Part shown: positions 47,515 to 56,308 of the stretch, one piece after another
Layout: each line of letters begins with the position of its first letter
Position numbering within the stretch: position 1 is the first letter of the stretch
Source of the DNA: Bacillota bacterium
GTDB taxonomy: Bacteria; Bacillota; Clostridia; Christensenellales; SZUA-584
DNA length: 64,000 nt
Assembly (NCBI GenBank): GCA_023459495.1
Contig: JAEWTL010000004.1
Span: forward strand, 62,001-126,000
Direction of reading: 5' to 3'
Translations under genes and position numbers: made by a program
Notes under the pieces: model-generated
Told to the model about the DNA's origin: nothing
Databases searched by the model: none
What the model saw: only the letters and a program-made list of their open reading frames with translations

Positions 47515-49857
47515 ATGGATAACTATCAGTTTGTCGGCAAGTCCTTTGCCAGAAAAGATGCTCTCGAAAAGGTTACAGGCTCTGCGGTATATGGTTCTGA
47601 TGTTTTGATGCCTAAAATGTTGTATGCGGCTGTGGTCAGATCCCCCCACTCTCATGCGCGGATTAAAAGCGTGAATATAACCGAAGCCTGCAAGCTGCCG
47701 GGTGTGAAAGTCGTGCTAACCGGCAAAGACAACATTGGGCTGTTTGGACAGTTCTTGCTTGACCAGCCCATTATCGCATATGACAAAGTCCGTTACGAAG
47801 GAGAGCCGGTTGCCGCCCTGGCCGCCGTGGATAGGGATACCGCCGAGGAAGCGAGAAAGCTGATCAGGGTTGAATACGAGCTGCTTACTCCAGTCGTCAC
47901 CATTGATGACGCCATCGAACCGGACCCCATACTGCTGCACGAAAAATGGTCCGATTATAAAATGGCGCACGCGGCAAACCCGGTGGACGGCACCAACATA
48001 TGTGACCACTTCAAATTGAGAAAAGGCAATGTGAAAACCGGGTTCGAAGAATCAGAAGTGATCGTGGAAGGTGTATATGAAGGCAAAATGGTTCAGCATG
48101 CCACCATAGAGCCGCACTGCTCCACCGTATTGTATGATGAAAAAGGCCTGACGATATGGTCGCCGACGCAAAGCCCTTTTATGACGCGGGATCAAATGGC
48201 CAAGCTCTTTCACTTGTCCCTCAACGAGGTACGTTTTATCTGCACGCATATCGGCGGCGCGTTCGGCGGGAAGTATGAACTGAAAACAGAGCCCATTGCC
48301 GCGCTTCTGGCCTCCAAAGTGAAAGGCTGGGCGGTCCGGATACAGAATACGCGCACCGAAGAGTTTTTGACAGGGGGCTGCAGAGAACCCTGGCGTATCA
48401 TTGTCAAAACCGGCGCAAAGAAAGATGGTACCCTGGTGGCACAGAAGATCACGGTCTATTGGGATACCGGCGCGTACGCCACAACAGGTCCCCGCGTCAG
48501 CTATAACGCCTGCTATGCCTCGGTCTCCCCCTACCGCATTCCCAACATCAGCATCGATGGCTACACAATAGTCACAAACAAGCACATCGCAACCGCGTAT
48601 AGAGGGTTCGGGGTCCCCGAAGTCGTCTGGGGCTATGAAAACAGCATGGAAAAGCTGGCAGAGAAGCTGGGAATGGACAGCGTAGAACTGAAGCTGAAGA
48701 ATGCGCTTGTCGACGGGGACGAATCCGGTACAGGCGAAATACTGAAGTCCGTCGGGGTGCAGGACTGCATCGCAGAAGCAGCGCGCTTAATGGAATGGAA
48801 AGATAATTTCAAACCTGGGCTGACTCCGGAAGGTAAGCTTCGCGGCAGAGGCCTCGCTGCCTTTTGCAAACTTACCGGGACGCCCTCCTCCACTTCCGTG
48901 ATATTGAAAATGAATGAAGATGGCACTGTGGTTGCTTTCTTAAGCGGACTAGAAATGGGTCAGGGCGCCACAACCGTGATCCCTATCATTGTGGCGGAAG
49001 CACTGTCAATATCAGTTGATAAGGTCATGTGCGTACCGGTGGATACGTTGTATTCCCCTTACGATAAAACCACCACATCGAGCCGACTGACTTTCCACAG
49101 CGGAAATGCCGCACTGATTGCGGCAGAGAAGATTAAAGAGCAACTGATTGATCTCGCGGCAATCGCCTGGAAGACCAGCAGAAAAAACGTGAAGATCGAA
49201 AACGGATATCTCGTACATAACGATGGTGAAAAATCCATCTGCATCAACGAAGTGGGTAAGAGCGGCATCTTTAAAGAGCAGGATCCTGTTCTGGCAGTGG
49301 GCCAATATTCTACGTCATCCATATTCGATGTGCCGGACCCGGAAACGCACCAGTCGAAGCGGCCTACGGTGATGTGGTTTTGGGGCGCTCAGGCTGCCGA
49401 AGTAGAAGTGGACCCCCAAACGGGAAAAGTGGAAGTGATAAAGGCTGCGTGCGCGCACGATATCGGAAAGGCGATCAATCCGCTGGGGGTCTATCAGCAG
49501 ATTGAAGGGGGCGTCATGATGGGCATGGGTCATGCTCTGCTGGAGGAAATGATATTTGACGACAAGGGGAAGCTGCTGAACGGCAACATGGTGGATTTCA
49601 AATTGCCGACAGCAAAGGACTCTAAGCTGGACTTAAAGATATCGCTGGTTGAGTCGAAGCCGCATCCGGAAGGGCCCTATGGCGCAAAGGGGATTGGGGA
49701 GCCTTCGATGTGCGCAATCGAATCCGCCATTGCTTTTGCGATTTCCAATGCGGTTGGCGTAAGGTTTACCACCTTGCCGGTTAAGGCCGACGAAATATTG
49801 CTTGCCGTGATGGATAAAGCGAACACAGCCCAGCAGGAGGTAAACGCGGAATGCTGA
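47515..49857 (+). CDS. xdhA: Xanthine dehydrogenase-type molybdopterin subunit
   Basis: 780-residue molybdopterin-binding subunit of a three-subunit molybdenum hydroxylase. It contains the a/b hammerhead domain (about residues 15-125), then Mo-cofactor contacts GGAFGGKYELKTEPIA, YRGFGVPE, EMGQGATTVIPII, and the catalytic Glu in GPYGAKGIGEPSM near the C-terminus. The bases after GIGE are PSM instead of the usual PPL. ATG 47515 follows AGGAGAG at six bases; TTG 47491 is rejected. The end overlaps the FAD-subunit start by seven bases. Substrate could be hypoxanthine, xanthine, nicotinate or another N-heterocycle; its regulation by GntR rather than with the purine operon argues for a role other than the XdhD-like enzyme. 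Confidence 0.9.
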   Translation: MDNYQFVGKSFARKDALEKVTGSAVYGSDVLMPKMLYAAVVRSPHSHARIKSVNITEACKLPGVKVVLTGKDNIGLFGQFLLDQPIIAYDKVRYEGEPVAALAAVDRDTAEEARKLIRVEYELLTPVVTIDDAIEPDPILLHEKWSDYKMAHAANPVDGTNICDHFKLRKGNVKTGFEESEVIVEGVYEGKMVQHATIEPHCSTVLYDEKGLTIWSPTQSPFMTRDQMAKLFHLSLNEVRFICTHIGGAFGGKYELKTEPIAALLASKVKGWAVRIQNTRTEEFLTGGCREPWRIIVKTGAKKDGTLVAQKITVYWDTGAYATTGPRVSYNACYASVSPYRIPNISIDGYTIVTNKHIATAYRGFGVPEVVWGYENSMEKLAEKLGMDSVELKLKNALVDGDESGTGEILKSVGVQDCIAEAARLMEWKDNFKPGLTPEGKLRGRGLAAFCKLTGTPSSTSVILKMNEDGTVVAFLSGLEMGQGATTVIPIIVAEALSISVDKVMCVPVDTLYSPYDKTTTSSRLTFHSGNAALIAAEKIKEQLIDLAAIAWKTSRKNVKIENGYLVHNDGEKSICINEVGKSGIFKEQDPVLAVGQYSTSSIFDVPDPETHQSKRPTVMWFWGAQAAEVEVDPQTGKVEVIKAACAHDIGKAINPLGVYQQIEGGVMMGMGHALLEEMIFDDKGKLLNGNMVDFKLPTAKDSKLDLKISLVESKPHPEGPYGAKGIGEPSMCAIESAIAFAISNAVGVRFTTLPVKADEILLAVMDKANTAQQEVNAEC

Positions 49858-50738
49858 ATAAATTCGAACTGCTGATGCCAGAGACACTGGACGAAGCGTT
49901 GGCACTGTACGAGCAATACGGCAGCGAGTGCAAAATCCTCGCGGGAGGAACCGATATTCTTGTAGAAATGCACGGCGGTCATAAAGCATACCCCCTTCTG
50001 TTGGATATCAAGAACTTGGGCGAGCTGAAAGGCATCCGCTACAGTCCCGAAGCCGGGCTGGAGTTCGGCGCTTTGACGACACACCGGGAGCTTGAAATCT
50101 ATCCGCTCGCTAAAGAATTGTATACTGCGCTTCAGGAAGGGGTCAGCCAGGTCGGATGCGTGCAGACCCGCTACCGCGGCACTGTGGGCGGGAACATATG
50201 CAATGCCGCGCCGTCTGGAGAAACCATTGGGCCTTTGATGGCATTGGATGCCGTTGCCGTAACAAAGAGCAGGAAGGACGGCGAAAGGGAAATCCCCCTG
50301 ACAGAATTCTTTGCCGGACCCAAAAAAACGGTATTAAAAGAGGGCGAGCTTCTCATCAGAATCATGCTGCCGCCGAGAGAGAAAAACAGCGCGTCGGCGT
50401 ACACAAAATACACCAGAAGAAACTCGATGGATCTTGCGCTGCTCGGAACTGCGGTCGATCTTACATATGCTTACAAGACCTGCAAGTCTGCGAGGATAAC
50501 GCTGACCACCGCTGCGCCAACTGTAATCCGAGCGCTGAAAACCGAAGAATTCCTTATAGGAAAGGAATTGACGGAGGAAGTCATCAAAGAAGCCGGCATC
50601 ATCGCATCAGCAGAAGCAAAACCTCGGAGCAGCTGGCGTTCATCGGAGCAGTTCCGTCGGGAAGTGTTGAAAGCGATTGTACCCAGAACCATCACCACTG
50701 CTTTGGGCCGCATTTCAGAAAGGGCTGGATTGGAATGA
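49851..50738 (+). CDS. xdhB: Xanthine dehydrogenase-type FAD-binding subunit
   Basis: 295-residue FAD subunit of the CoxM/XdhB family. FAD-binding motifs are AGGTDILVEMHGG near residue 34 and TVGGNICNAAPSGETIGPLMAL near 105. The C-terminal CO-dehydrogenase flavoprotein domain (about 185-290) includes the typical SSWRSSEQFRREVL end. The ATG overlaps the xdhA stop and its own stop overlaps the xdhC ATG as ATGA, so all three are translationally coupled. This is the only FAD subunit for the two molybdenum hydroxylases in the window. Confidence 0.92.
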   Translation: MLNKFELLMPETLDEALALYEQYGSECKILAGGTDILVEMHGGHKAYPLLLDIKNLGELKGIRYSPEAGLEFGALTTHRELEIYPLAKELYTALQEGVSQVGCVQTRYRGTVGGNICNAAPSGETIGPLMALDAVAVTKSRKDGEREIPLTEFFAGPKKTVLKEGELLIRIMLPPREKNSASAYTKYTRRNSMDLALLGTAVDLTYAYKTCKSARITLTTAAPTVIRALKTEEFLIGKELTEEVIKEAGIIASAEAKPRSSWRSSEQFRREVLKAIVPRTITTALGRISERAGLE

Positions 50739-51220
50739 AAGAGAAACAGATTACGTTTACCATCAACGGTGAGACGATGACCAAAACGGTTAAGGTGCAC
50801 AGGACCCTTTTGGAGTTCATCCGGGAGGACCTGTATCTGACCGGAACAAAGGAAGGCTGCAACGAGGGAGAATGCGGTGCCTGTACGATACTCTTTGACG
50901 GCAAGCCGCTGAACGCATGTCTGATGCTGGCCATTGAAGCGGACGGTCACGAGATAGAGACGGTTGAAGGGTTATCCAAGGACGGAAAGCTGCATCCGCT
51001 GCAGGAAGCTTTTATTGAAGTCGGCGCTGTTCAGTGCGGCTTTTGTACGCCGGGGATGCTGATGTCCGCAAAGGCCTGCCTGACAGAGTTCCCTAATGCC
51101 ACCGAAGAACAGATCCGCAAGGAGATGGAAGGCAACATTTGTCGGTGTACGGGCTATAATCGCGTAATCCAAGCGGTTCAGGCGGCTCAGGAGAAGATGA
51201 AGCAAGAGAAGCCGCTATAG
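50735..51220 (+). CDS. xdhC: Xanthine dehydrogenase-type [2Fe-2S] subunit
   Basis: 161-residue iron-sulfur subunit (CoxS/XdhC type). The plant-ferredoxin-like cluster is held by GTKEGCNEGECGACTILFDG and a later Cys in LNACLM; the second, helical cluster by QCGFCTPGMLM and ICRCTGYNRVI. ATG 50735 is chosen because it overlaps the xdhB stop and starts the family-like MKEKQITFTING; a longer frame from 50156 reads through xdhB and is spurious. It closes the xdhABC operon; the 150 bases beyond hold no clear terminator. Confidence 0.93.
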   Translation: MKEKQITFTINGETMTKTVKVHRTLLEFIREDLYLTGTKEGCNEGECGACTILFDGKPLNACLMLAIEADGHEIETVEGLSKDGKLHPLQEAFIEVGAVQCGFCTPGMLMSAKACLTEFPNATEEQIRKEMEGNICRCTGYNRVIQAVQAAQEKMKQEKPL

Positions 51221-51373
51221 CTTTTGGAAATTAACTTTAATAGGTTAACGGGAACGCAAGGGCAGTGCAACGTTAGTTAAGCCCAAGCACCCGATGAGCA
51301 CACGCTGCTCCATAACAGAATAATGCGCGGGAATCCGGAGTGCTTTATGGGTCAACCGTGGTGTATTTCAGAT

Positions 51374-52585
51374 CTATATCACTTCAGTCAGGTAATTCTT
51401 TTTAAGCTTGTCCGCTTCTCTTCTTAATTGTTTTGGGCTTGTCCCATTGCGAAACATATCATACATTTTCATGATAAGACCAGTCAGTTCATCCTGCTCA
51501 TACAGCCCCGCGATATCTTGCAGCACCCCCACCGCATTTTGCGTGTCCTGCAGCATTCCGTTCTCCAGAATATGTCGATGGAGAGCCCCCGCGATTCCCA
51601 CCGCGATATAAACAGGCAGGTTATGATGCTCCATGCAAAGCCGCGCGGCACCGATCAGCCTGTCATCCGGCGATAGCTTCCTGTGGGTATCCCGGCCCAC
51701 GCGGGCACACGTATCGCCTAGCGCTCTGTTCGTAAAACGCAGCAGCAGGTCGTCAATATGCTGTAGCAGGTCCCGTTGCGAGACGCTATATTCTTCGGCG
51801 AGCGCTTCCATACTTTCCAGCATGGCGTTTTTGACAATCAACTGAATATTGGAGTCTTCGATCGCATCGCAAATAAATTCCTCGCCCGTATACATACCCA
51901 AGTAAGCGCATATGCAATGCCCCATGTTGTGGATGTACAGCTTCCGCTTCAAATAGAATCCAAACGGCGAATATGGAACCAGCTTTGCAATCCGTGGAAT
52001 CTCCCCCTTGAATGCATCCTTATCTACCGGAAGAAAAGAGTAGCGTTCCACGCTGATCCGCAGGTCATCCCCATCCCGCATTTCCGCGGTTTGTATCGGA
52101 ACCATACGACCGATCGAAGTCTCCACCAGCCCGACTCTTTCGTCGATCAAGGCATGCTCTTGGGGTGCCATATGTTCCTTAAGCATACCCTCCAGTATCC
52201 TGTTGGCGTCCATCAGGTTTTCGCAGATCAGAATGTTCAGCGGACGATCGGACGTTTGGAAACGCCTTCGCAGTCCCTCCGCAATGTTGGGTACGATATT
52301 CTTCAGCACATTGACGCCGACCGCAACCGCCATGATATCCGCCTCCGCAATGGCCTTTGCCACTCCCCCGGCATCGCGGCCATCGAGAGCATCCACACCA
52401 ACTACCTCTATATCTTCGAAGCCCTCGCTGGATACAATGCGCACGGGATATCGGCCCTCATTATGGAGGCGTTCCACAGTCTCTTTCACAACGTCAATAA
52501 ACGTTACCTTGTATCCTGCCTGAGAAAAGAGTACGCCAATAAAGCCGCGTCCGATGTTACCGGCGCCATACACAATCGCATTCAT
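51374..52585 (-). CDS. mtlD: Mannitol-1-phosphate 5-dehydrogenase
   Basis: 403-residue NAD-dependent polyol-phosphate dehydrogenase converting mannitol 1-phosphate to fructose 6-phosphate. The Rossmann motif is AIVYGAGNIGRGFIG at residues 3-17; the long-chain mannitol dehydrogenase C-terminal domain includes KRKLYIHNMGHCICAYLG with the catalytic Lys/Asn/His region. No mannitol PTS genes are adjacent; it is the last gene on the minus strand behind a D-lyxose isomerase and a CUT1 importer. It might therefore act on a hexitol phosphate made internally or on a relative such as another sugar alcohol phosphate. The gap to the lyxose isomerase is 93 bases. Confidence 0.88.
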   Translation of the reverse strand: MNAIVYGAGNIGRGFIGVLFSQAGYKVTFIDVVKETVERLHNEGRYPVRIVSSEGFEDIEVVGVDALDGRDAGGVAKAIAEADIMAVAVGVNVLKNIVPNIAEGLRRRFQTSDRPLNILICENLMDANRILEGMLKEHMAPQEHALIDERVGLVETSIGRMVPIQTAEMRDGDDLRISVERYSFLPVDKDAFKGEIPRIAKLVPYSPFGFYLKRKLYIHNMGHCICAYLGMYTGEEFICDAIEDSNIQLIVKNAMLESMEALAEEYSVSQRDLLQHIDDLLLRFTNRALGDTCARVGRDTHRKLSPDDRLIGAARLCMEHHNLPVYIAVGIAGALHRHILENGMLQDTQNAVGVLQDIAGLYEQDELTGLIMKMYDMFRNGTSPKQLRREADKLKKNYLTEVI

Positions 52586-52678
52586 TTGTTCCAGATCCCT
52601 CTAAAGTATTGTTCTTGCCGTAGCTGCGCTCGGATATTATCCGGACCATGTGGCATGCTGCAGTGAAACTGTGCTGCA

Positions 52679-53368
52679 CTACTTTTTCAGCGCCGCAGCA
52701 TACTCGTTGCACAGCGGATGAATCGGCTTTTCGTCTTCATGAATGGCTACAAACCGGCTGACCTGTTCCGCGAAATAATTGTCCGTATTGTCATCGTTGA
52801 CGGAGGATACCTCTCCCGCAACGAGATCGCCCGCACCCTGCACTGCGCCGAAGAGATGATACATACGCGGAGTCAGCGTAATGCTGTTGCCTTTCTCAAT
52901 AATCAGTTCTTCTCCGGCATGAACCTTTTTCGCAATACCGTCCATAAACACAACCACGTCGGTTTCGTAGTCGACAGCATTATTCGGCTTAGCGTTATAA
53001 AGCTTGATAACCATTCTTCCGCCTCCGCGATTGATGATATCCTCCGTTTTGGTGAAGTGGAAGTGCAACGGCAGGCGCTGGCCTTCCTTCAGATAGATGA
53101 TTTTTTCGGCATACGGCGTTCCCTTGCCGCCTTCCTTTTGCTCGCCGTTGCGCAGCGTAAACAGGACCGCGCCGATATGCTCAAAATCCCCTGTACCAAA
53201 GTCTGTGATATCCCAGCCCAGCATCGTCTTGCATATGGTGTCGATTTCATCCGCATGGTCAACCCACTCGTCGTCACTCCAGTAAGCGAATTGGGGCAAG
53301 GCAAAGCCGATCTGGCTCAGCAGCGTTTTCGCATCCACAATGGATTGATTGATTTCAGAGCGTTTCAT
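52679..53368 (-). CDS. D-lyxose ketol-isomerase
   Basis: 229-residue cupin-fold isomerase of the D-lyxose isomerase family, interconverting D-lyxose and D-xylulose and often also D-mannose and D-fructose. Metal ligands are visible in LPLHFHFTKTEDIINRGGG (two His and a Glu) and a later His in LTPRMYHLFGAV. The N-terminal region with WSDDEWVDHADEIDTICKTM is the family-specific helical part. Its start overlaps the end of the ABC ATPase gene, so it belongs to the importer operon. With MtlD next to it a mannose/fructose/mannitol branch is one possible route; pentose use is the other. Confidence 0.87.
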   Translation of the reverse strand: MKRSEINQSIVDAKTLLSQIGFALPQFAYWSDDEWVDHADEIDTICKTMLGWDITDFGTGDFEHIGAVLFTLRNGEQKEGGKGTPYAEKIIYLKEGQRLPLHFHFTKTEDIINRGGGRMVIKLYNAKPNNAVDYETDVVVFMDGIAKKVHAGEELIIEKGNSITLTPRMYHLFGAVQGAGDLVAGEVSSVNDDNTDNYFAEQVSRFVAIHEDEKPIHPLCNEYAAALKK

Positions 53369-54488
53369 CCAAAGTATCCTCCGTTAAGCTTTCTTCCGTT
53401 TCCAGATCAAACACATGTATATTCTTCGTATTGACATAAAGCTTGATTGTTTCCTTGATCTTTCCGGGCGTGTTCGGCGTAACGCGAGCCGTTATGGTTT
53501 CCTCAAGTCCCGCCACTTTCAGATACAGATACGTGTCCGAGCCCATCATTTCGCGCACATCGATCACGGCCTCAAAACCACTTTCCTTTAATTCTTCAGC
53601 ATCTGCCGCGGAATGGAGATTCTCCGGGCGGAAGCCGATATAAACCTCGCTTTCGAGAGCGGACGGCGCAATCTGGCGTGCCCGGCTGTCATCAATCCTG
53701 ATCTTTGTCTCACCCAGGTACGTATAGACGCCATCCTGTTCCTTCGTAATTCTGGATTTGACAACATTCATTTTTGGGCTGCCGATAAACTCCGCCACAA
53801 ACTTATTCTGCGGATGGTTATACAGTTCGTAGGGAGATCCCTGCTGCATCATGATGCCATCCTTCATCACGATGATACGGTCGCCCATCGTCAGCGCTTC
53901 CGTCTGGTCATGCGTCACATATACAAAAGTAGTCTCTAATGTCTGATGCAGCTTGGCGAGTTCGGTACGCATCGCCACCCGCAGCTTGGCGTCCAAATTC
54001 GAAAGCGGTTCATCCATCAAGAAGACTTTGGGATGGCGTACGATGGCCCGTCCGAGCGCTACGCGCTGGCGCTGGCCGCCCGAAAGTGCCTTGGGTTTAC
54101 GCTTAAGATAATCTTCCAGCTCCAGTATCTTCGCCGCTTCCATTACACGGGCTTTAATCTGGTCCTTGGGGACCTTTTTCAGCTTCAGAGCAAACGCCAT
54201 GTTCTCAAAAACCGTCATATGCGGATAGAGCGCGTAATTCTGGAACACCATGGCGATATCGCGGTCCTTCGCCGAAATTTCGTTAACCCGCTTATCGCCG
54301 ATGAAAAGGTCTCCGTCCGTGATTTCCTCCAGTCCCGCGATCATGCGCAGCGTAGTCGTTTTACCGCAGCCGGAAGGCCCGACAAACACCACAAATTCCT
54401 TGTCCGGTATCTCGAGATTTAAATTATTAACCGCCTTAGAGCCCTTCGTATATTCCTTGGTCAAATTCTTCAGTGATAATCCAGCCAT
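53355..54488 (-). CDS. CUT1 sugar ABC transporter ATPase (MsmK/UgpC-like)
   Basis: 377-residue MalK/MsmK-type ATPase. Walker A FVGPSGCGKTTTLRMIAGLE near residue 38, Q-loop FQNYALYPHMTVFENM, signature LSGGQRQRVALGRAIVR and Walker B VFLMDEPLSNLDAKLR are complete. The C-terminal TOBE/OB regulatory domain runs from about 240. ATG 54488 is behind GAGGAG at six bases. In many Firmicutes this ATPase is separate from sugar operons and shared; here it is included as the fourth gene of the importer operon. Confidence 0.93.
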   Translation of the reverse strand: MAGLSLKNLTKEYTKGSKAVNNLNLEIPDKEFVVFVGPSGCGKTTTLRMIAGLEEITDGDLFIGDKRVNEISAKDRDIAMVFQNYALYPHMTVFENMAFALKLKKVPKDQIKARVMEAAKILELEDYLKRKPKALSGGQRQRVALGRAIVRHPKVFLMDEPLSNLDAKLRVAMRTELAKLHQTLETTFVYVTHDQTEALTMGDRIIVMKDGIMMQQGSPYELYNHPQNKFVAEFIGSPKMNVVKSRITKEQDGVYTYLGETKIRIDDSRARQIAPSALESEVYIGFRPENLHSAADAEELKESGFEAVIDVREMMGSDTYLYLKVAGLEETITARVTPNTPGKIKETIKLYVNTKNIHVFDLETEESLTEDTLDETL

Positions 54489-54510
54489 GATATTCTCCTC
54501 TTTCTTTGTC

Positions 54511-55347
54511 TTATCCCTTGATTGCACCTGCTGTCAGGCCGCTGATAAACTGTTTTTGTGCCAGTATATACGCGATGATTACCGGAACCGTACCGAAAAG
54601 CACGAAGGCGAAAACCGTGCCCCAGTCGGCCGAGTGCGGGCCGATCGCCGTATAAATGCCGACCGTTATGGTCTGTACCTGCCCGATCAGCAGCGGAGTC
54701 AGAAAGTCGTTCCACATCGACAAGCCGATAAAAATCGCGACGGTTGTCGTACAGGGCTTCAGCATCGGGAAGATGATCGTCCAGAAAGTGCGAAGCTGGC
54801 CCGCGCCGTCGATCTGAGCGGCTTCCTCCAGCTCTCTGGGAATGGCCTTTATAAAGCCATAGAACATGAAGACCGAAAACGATATGCTTCCTGATACGAA
54901 TACGAATATCAGAACCGGCAGATAACCGGATATGCCCAATGTTTTAAATATCATGCAGAGCGGAACGTATACGATAATGTAGGGAACCATCAGCCCCAGC
55001 AAAAAGTAAATATACAGTCTCTTGCTTCCCTTTTGGCGCGAACGCGCAAGGTAGTAAGCCGCCATGGAAGATATGATGATGCAGATCGATGTACCAAAGA
55101 ATGTGATGAGGATCGAGTTTAAGTACATGGACCCAATATTGACATGGCTGTTCGTGAACGCTCCCGCCAGATTCTCCAGCGTAGGCGGAATGGGCAGCGA
55201 TAAAGGCGATTGTTCGATAAGCGACGTCGGCTTAAACGCGTTGATCAGCGCGATGAACAGCGGCATTGCAAAAATCAATACAGAGATCAGCAGCAGCGCT
55301 TTTACAAGTATGCTTCCCAGGCTCCATCTATTCCTTCTGATCTTCAT
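54511..55347 (-). CDS. CUT1 sugar ABC transporter permease (MalG-like)
   Basis: 278-residue permease with six transmembrane segments. The EAA coupling loop is EEAAQIDGAGQLRTFWTIIF near residue 190, the MalG-type form. It overlaps the start of the previous permease by one base at 55347, so translation is coupled, and is followed 22 bases on by the ATPase. Substrate is set by the binding protein at 56309-57628. Confidence 0.92.
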   Translation of the reverse strand: MKIRRNRWSLGSILVKALLLISVLIFAMPLFIALINAFKPTSLIEQSPLSLPIPPTLENLAGAFTNSHVNIGSMYLNSILITFFGTSICIIISSMAAYYLARSRQKGSKRLYIYFLLGLMVPYIIVYVPLCMIFKTLGISGYLPVLIFVFVSGSISFSVFMFYGFIKAIPRELEEAAQIDGAGQLRTFWTIIFPMLKPCTTTVAIFIGLSMWNDFLTPLLIGQVQTITVGIYTAIGPHSADWGTVFAFVLFGTVPVIIAYILAQKQFISGLTAGAIKG

Positions 55348-56219
55348 CAGTATTCAACCTCCAGTTTGTTCGTCGCTTTCAGCGTTGTGATCGTAATCGT
55401 TGCAATCAACGCAAAGAGGAACACCGCCATCGCCGAGGAATAACCCACGAGGTTGTTTCCAAAAGCCTGCGTGATGATGTTATATGTGATGGTTTCCGTC
55501 GAGTATCCGGGGCCGCCGTCAGTCAATACCTTTACGATATCGTACATGCGCAGTTCGTTGATAATGCTCATCAGAACGCTGATGGTGATGCCCGGTACGA
55601 TCAGGGGGAGCGTAACATAGCGGAACTTATCCCACTTGCTTCCGCCGTCCACTGTACAAGCCTCATACAACTCCTGAGGAACAGTCTGCAGCGCCGCAAG
55701 ATAAATGACCATGTGAAATCCAAGGGTGCGCCATATTTCCACTACGCATATGCTGACCAGCGCGTTATGCGTGTTGCCGATATAGTCATCGACAATCGAT
55801 CCCAGCCCTACCGCATCCAGCATGCTGTTCAGCACACCGGTGTACGAAAGGATGCTCAGCCAGATAAACGATATCGCAACGGTACTCAATACATACGGCG
55901 TAAAAAATATGCCGCGATAAAGGTTGGTGGTTCTGCCCGCATTATTCAGCATCATAGCCAGAGTCAGCCCAAGCACATTGACCGCGACCACAACGATGGC
56001 CGATATTTTCAGCGTCACGATGACGGCCTCGCCCAACCGATGATCCGAGAACATCTGGATATAGTTGTCGATGCCAATAAAGCTGGGCTCGGATACAGCC
56101 ATACCGTTCCATTTGGTAAGGCTCAGTCCGAATGCGATCAATATAGGTATGATGAGCAGCAATGTATAAACCGTTAACGCCGGGACCGAAAACCAAAATG
56201 ATACTGAATTTTTCCTCAC
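55347..56219 (-). CDS. CUT1 sugar ABC transporter permease (MalF-like)
   Basis: 290-residue permease with six hydrophobic segments. The EAA loop is ELYEACTVDGGSKWDKFRYV near residue 205. The start is taken as GTG 56219, seven bases behind GGAGG; a TTG 45 bases upstream lies inside the stem-loop at 56243-56270 and is rejected. Its partner permease follows with a one-base overlap. Confidence 0.9.
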   Translation of the reverse strand: MRKNSVSFWFSVPALTVYTLLLIIPILIAFGLSLTKWNGMAVSEPSFIGIDNYIQMFSDHRLGEAVIVTLKISAIVVVAVNVLGLTLAMMLNNAGRTTNLYRGIFFTPYVLSTVAISFIWLSILSYTGVLNSMLDAVGLGSIVDDYIGNTHNALVSICVVEIWRTLGFHMVIYLAALQTVPQELYEACTVDGGSKWDKFRYVTLPLIVPGITISVLMSIINELRMYDIVKVLTDGGPGYSTETITYNIITQAFGNNLVGYSSAMAVFLFALIATITITTLKATNKLEVEY

Positions 56220-56242
56220 CGTGAATCCTCCTGCTTTTGGAA

Positions 56243-56270
56243 GCGGCCTTGAATCGTGATTCAAGGCCGC
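56243..56270 (-). other. Stem-loop between sugar-binding protein and permease genes
   Basis: A perfect 13-base inverted repeat, GCGGCCTTGAATC and its complement, with only two bases between the arms, lies just behind the binding-protein stop. There is no T run. Like the one at 3608-3637 it probably stabilises the binding-protein message and lowers read-through. Confidence 0.7.
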
Positions 56271-56308
56271 CCCAAATCAATCTGCATTAATACTCGTTGG
56301 CTGCTGTG

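Noticed and set aside
50156..50734. N-terminal extension of the [2Fe-2S] subunit frame
   Set aside because: The extension lies inside xdhB in another frame; the ATG at 50735 overlaps the xdhB stop and begins the family sequence.
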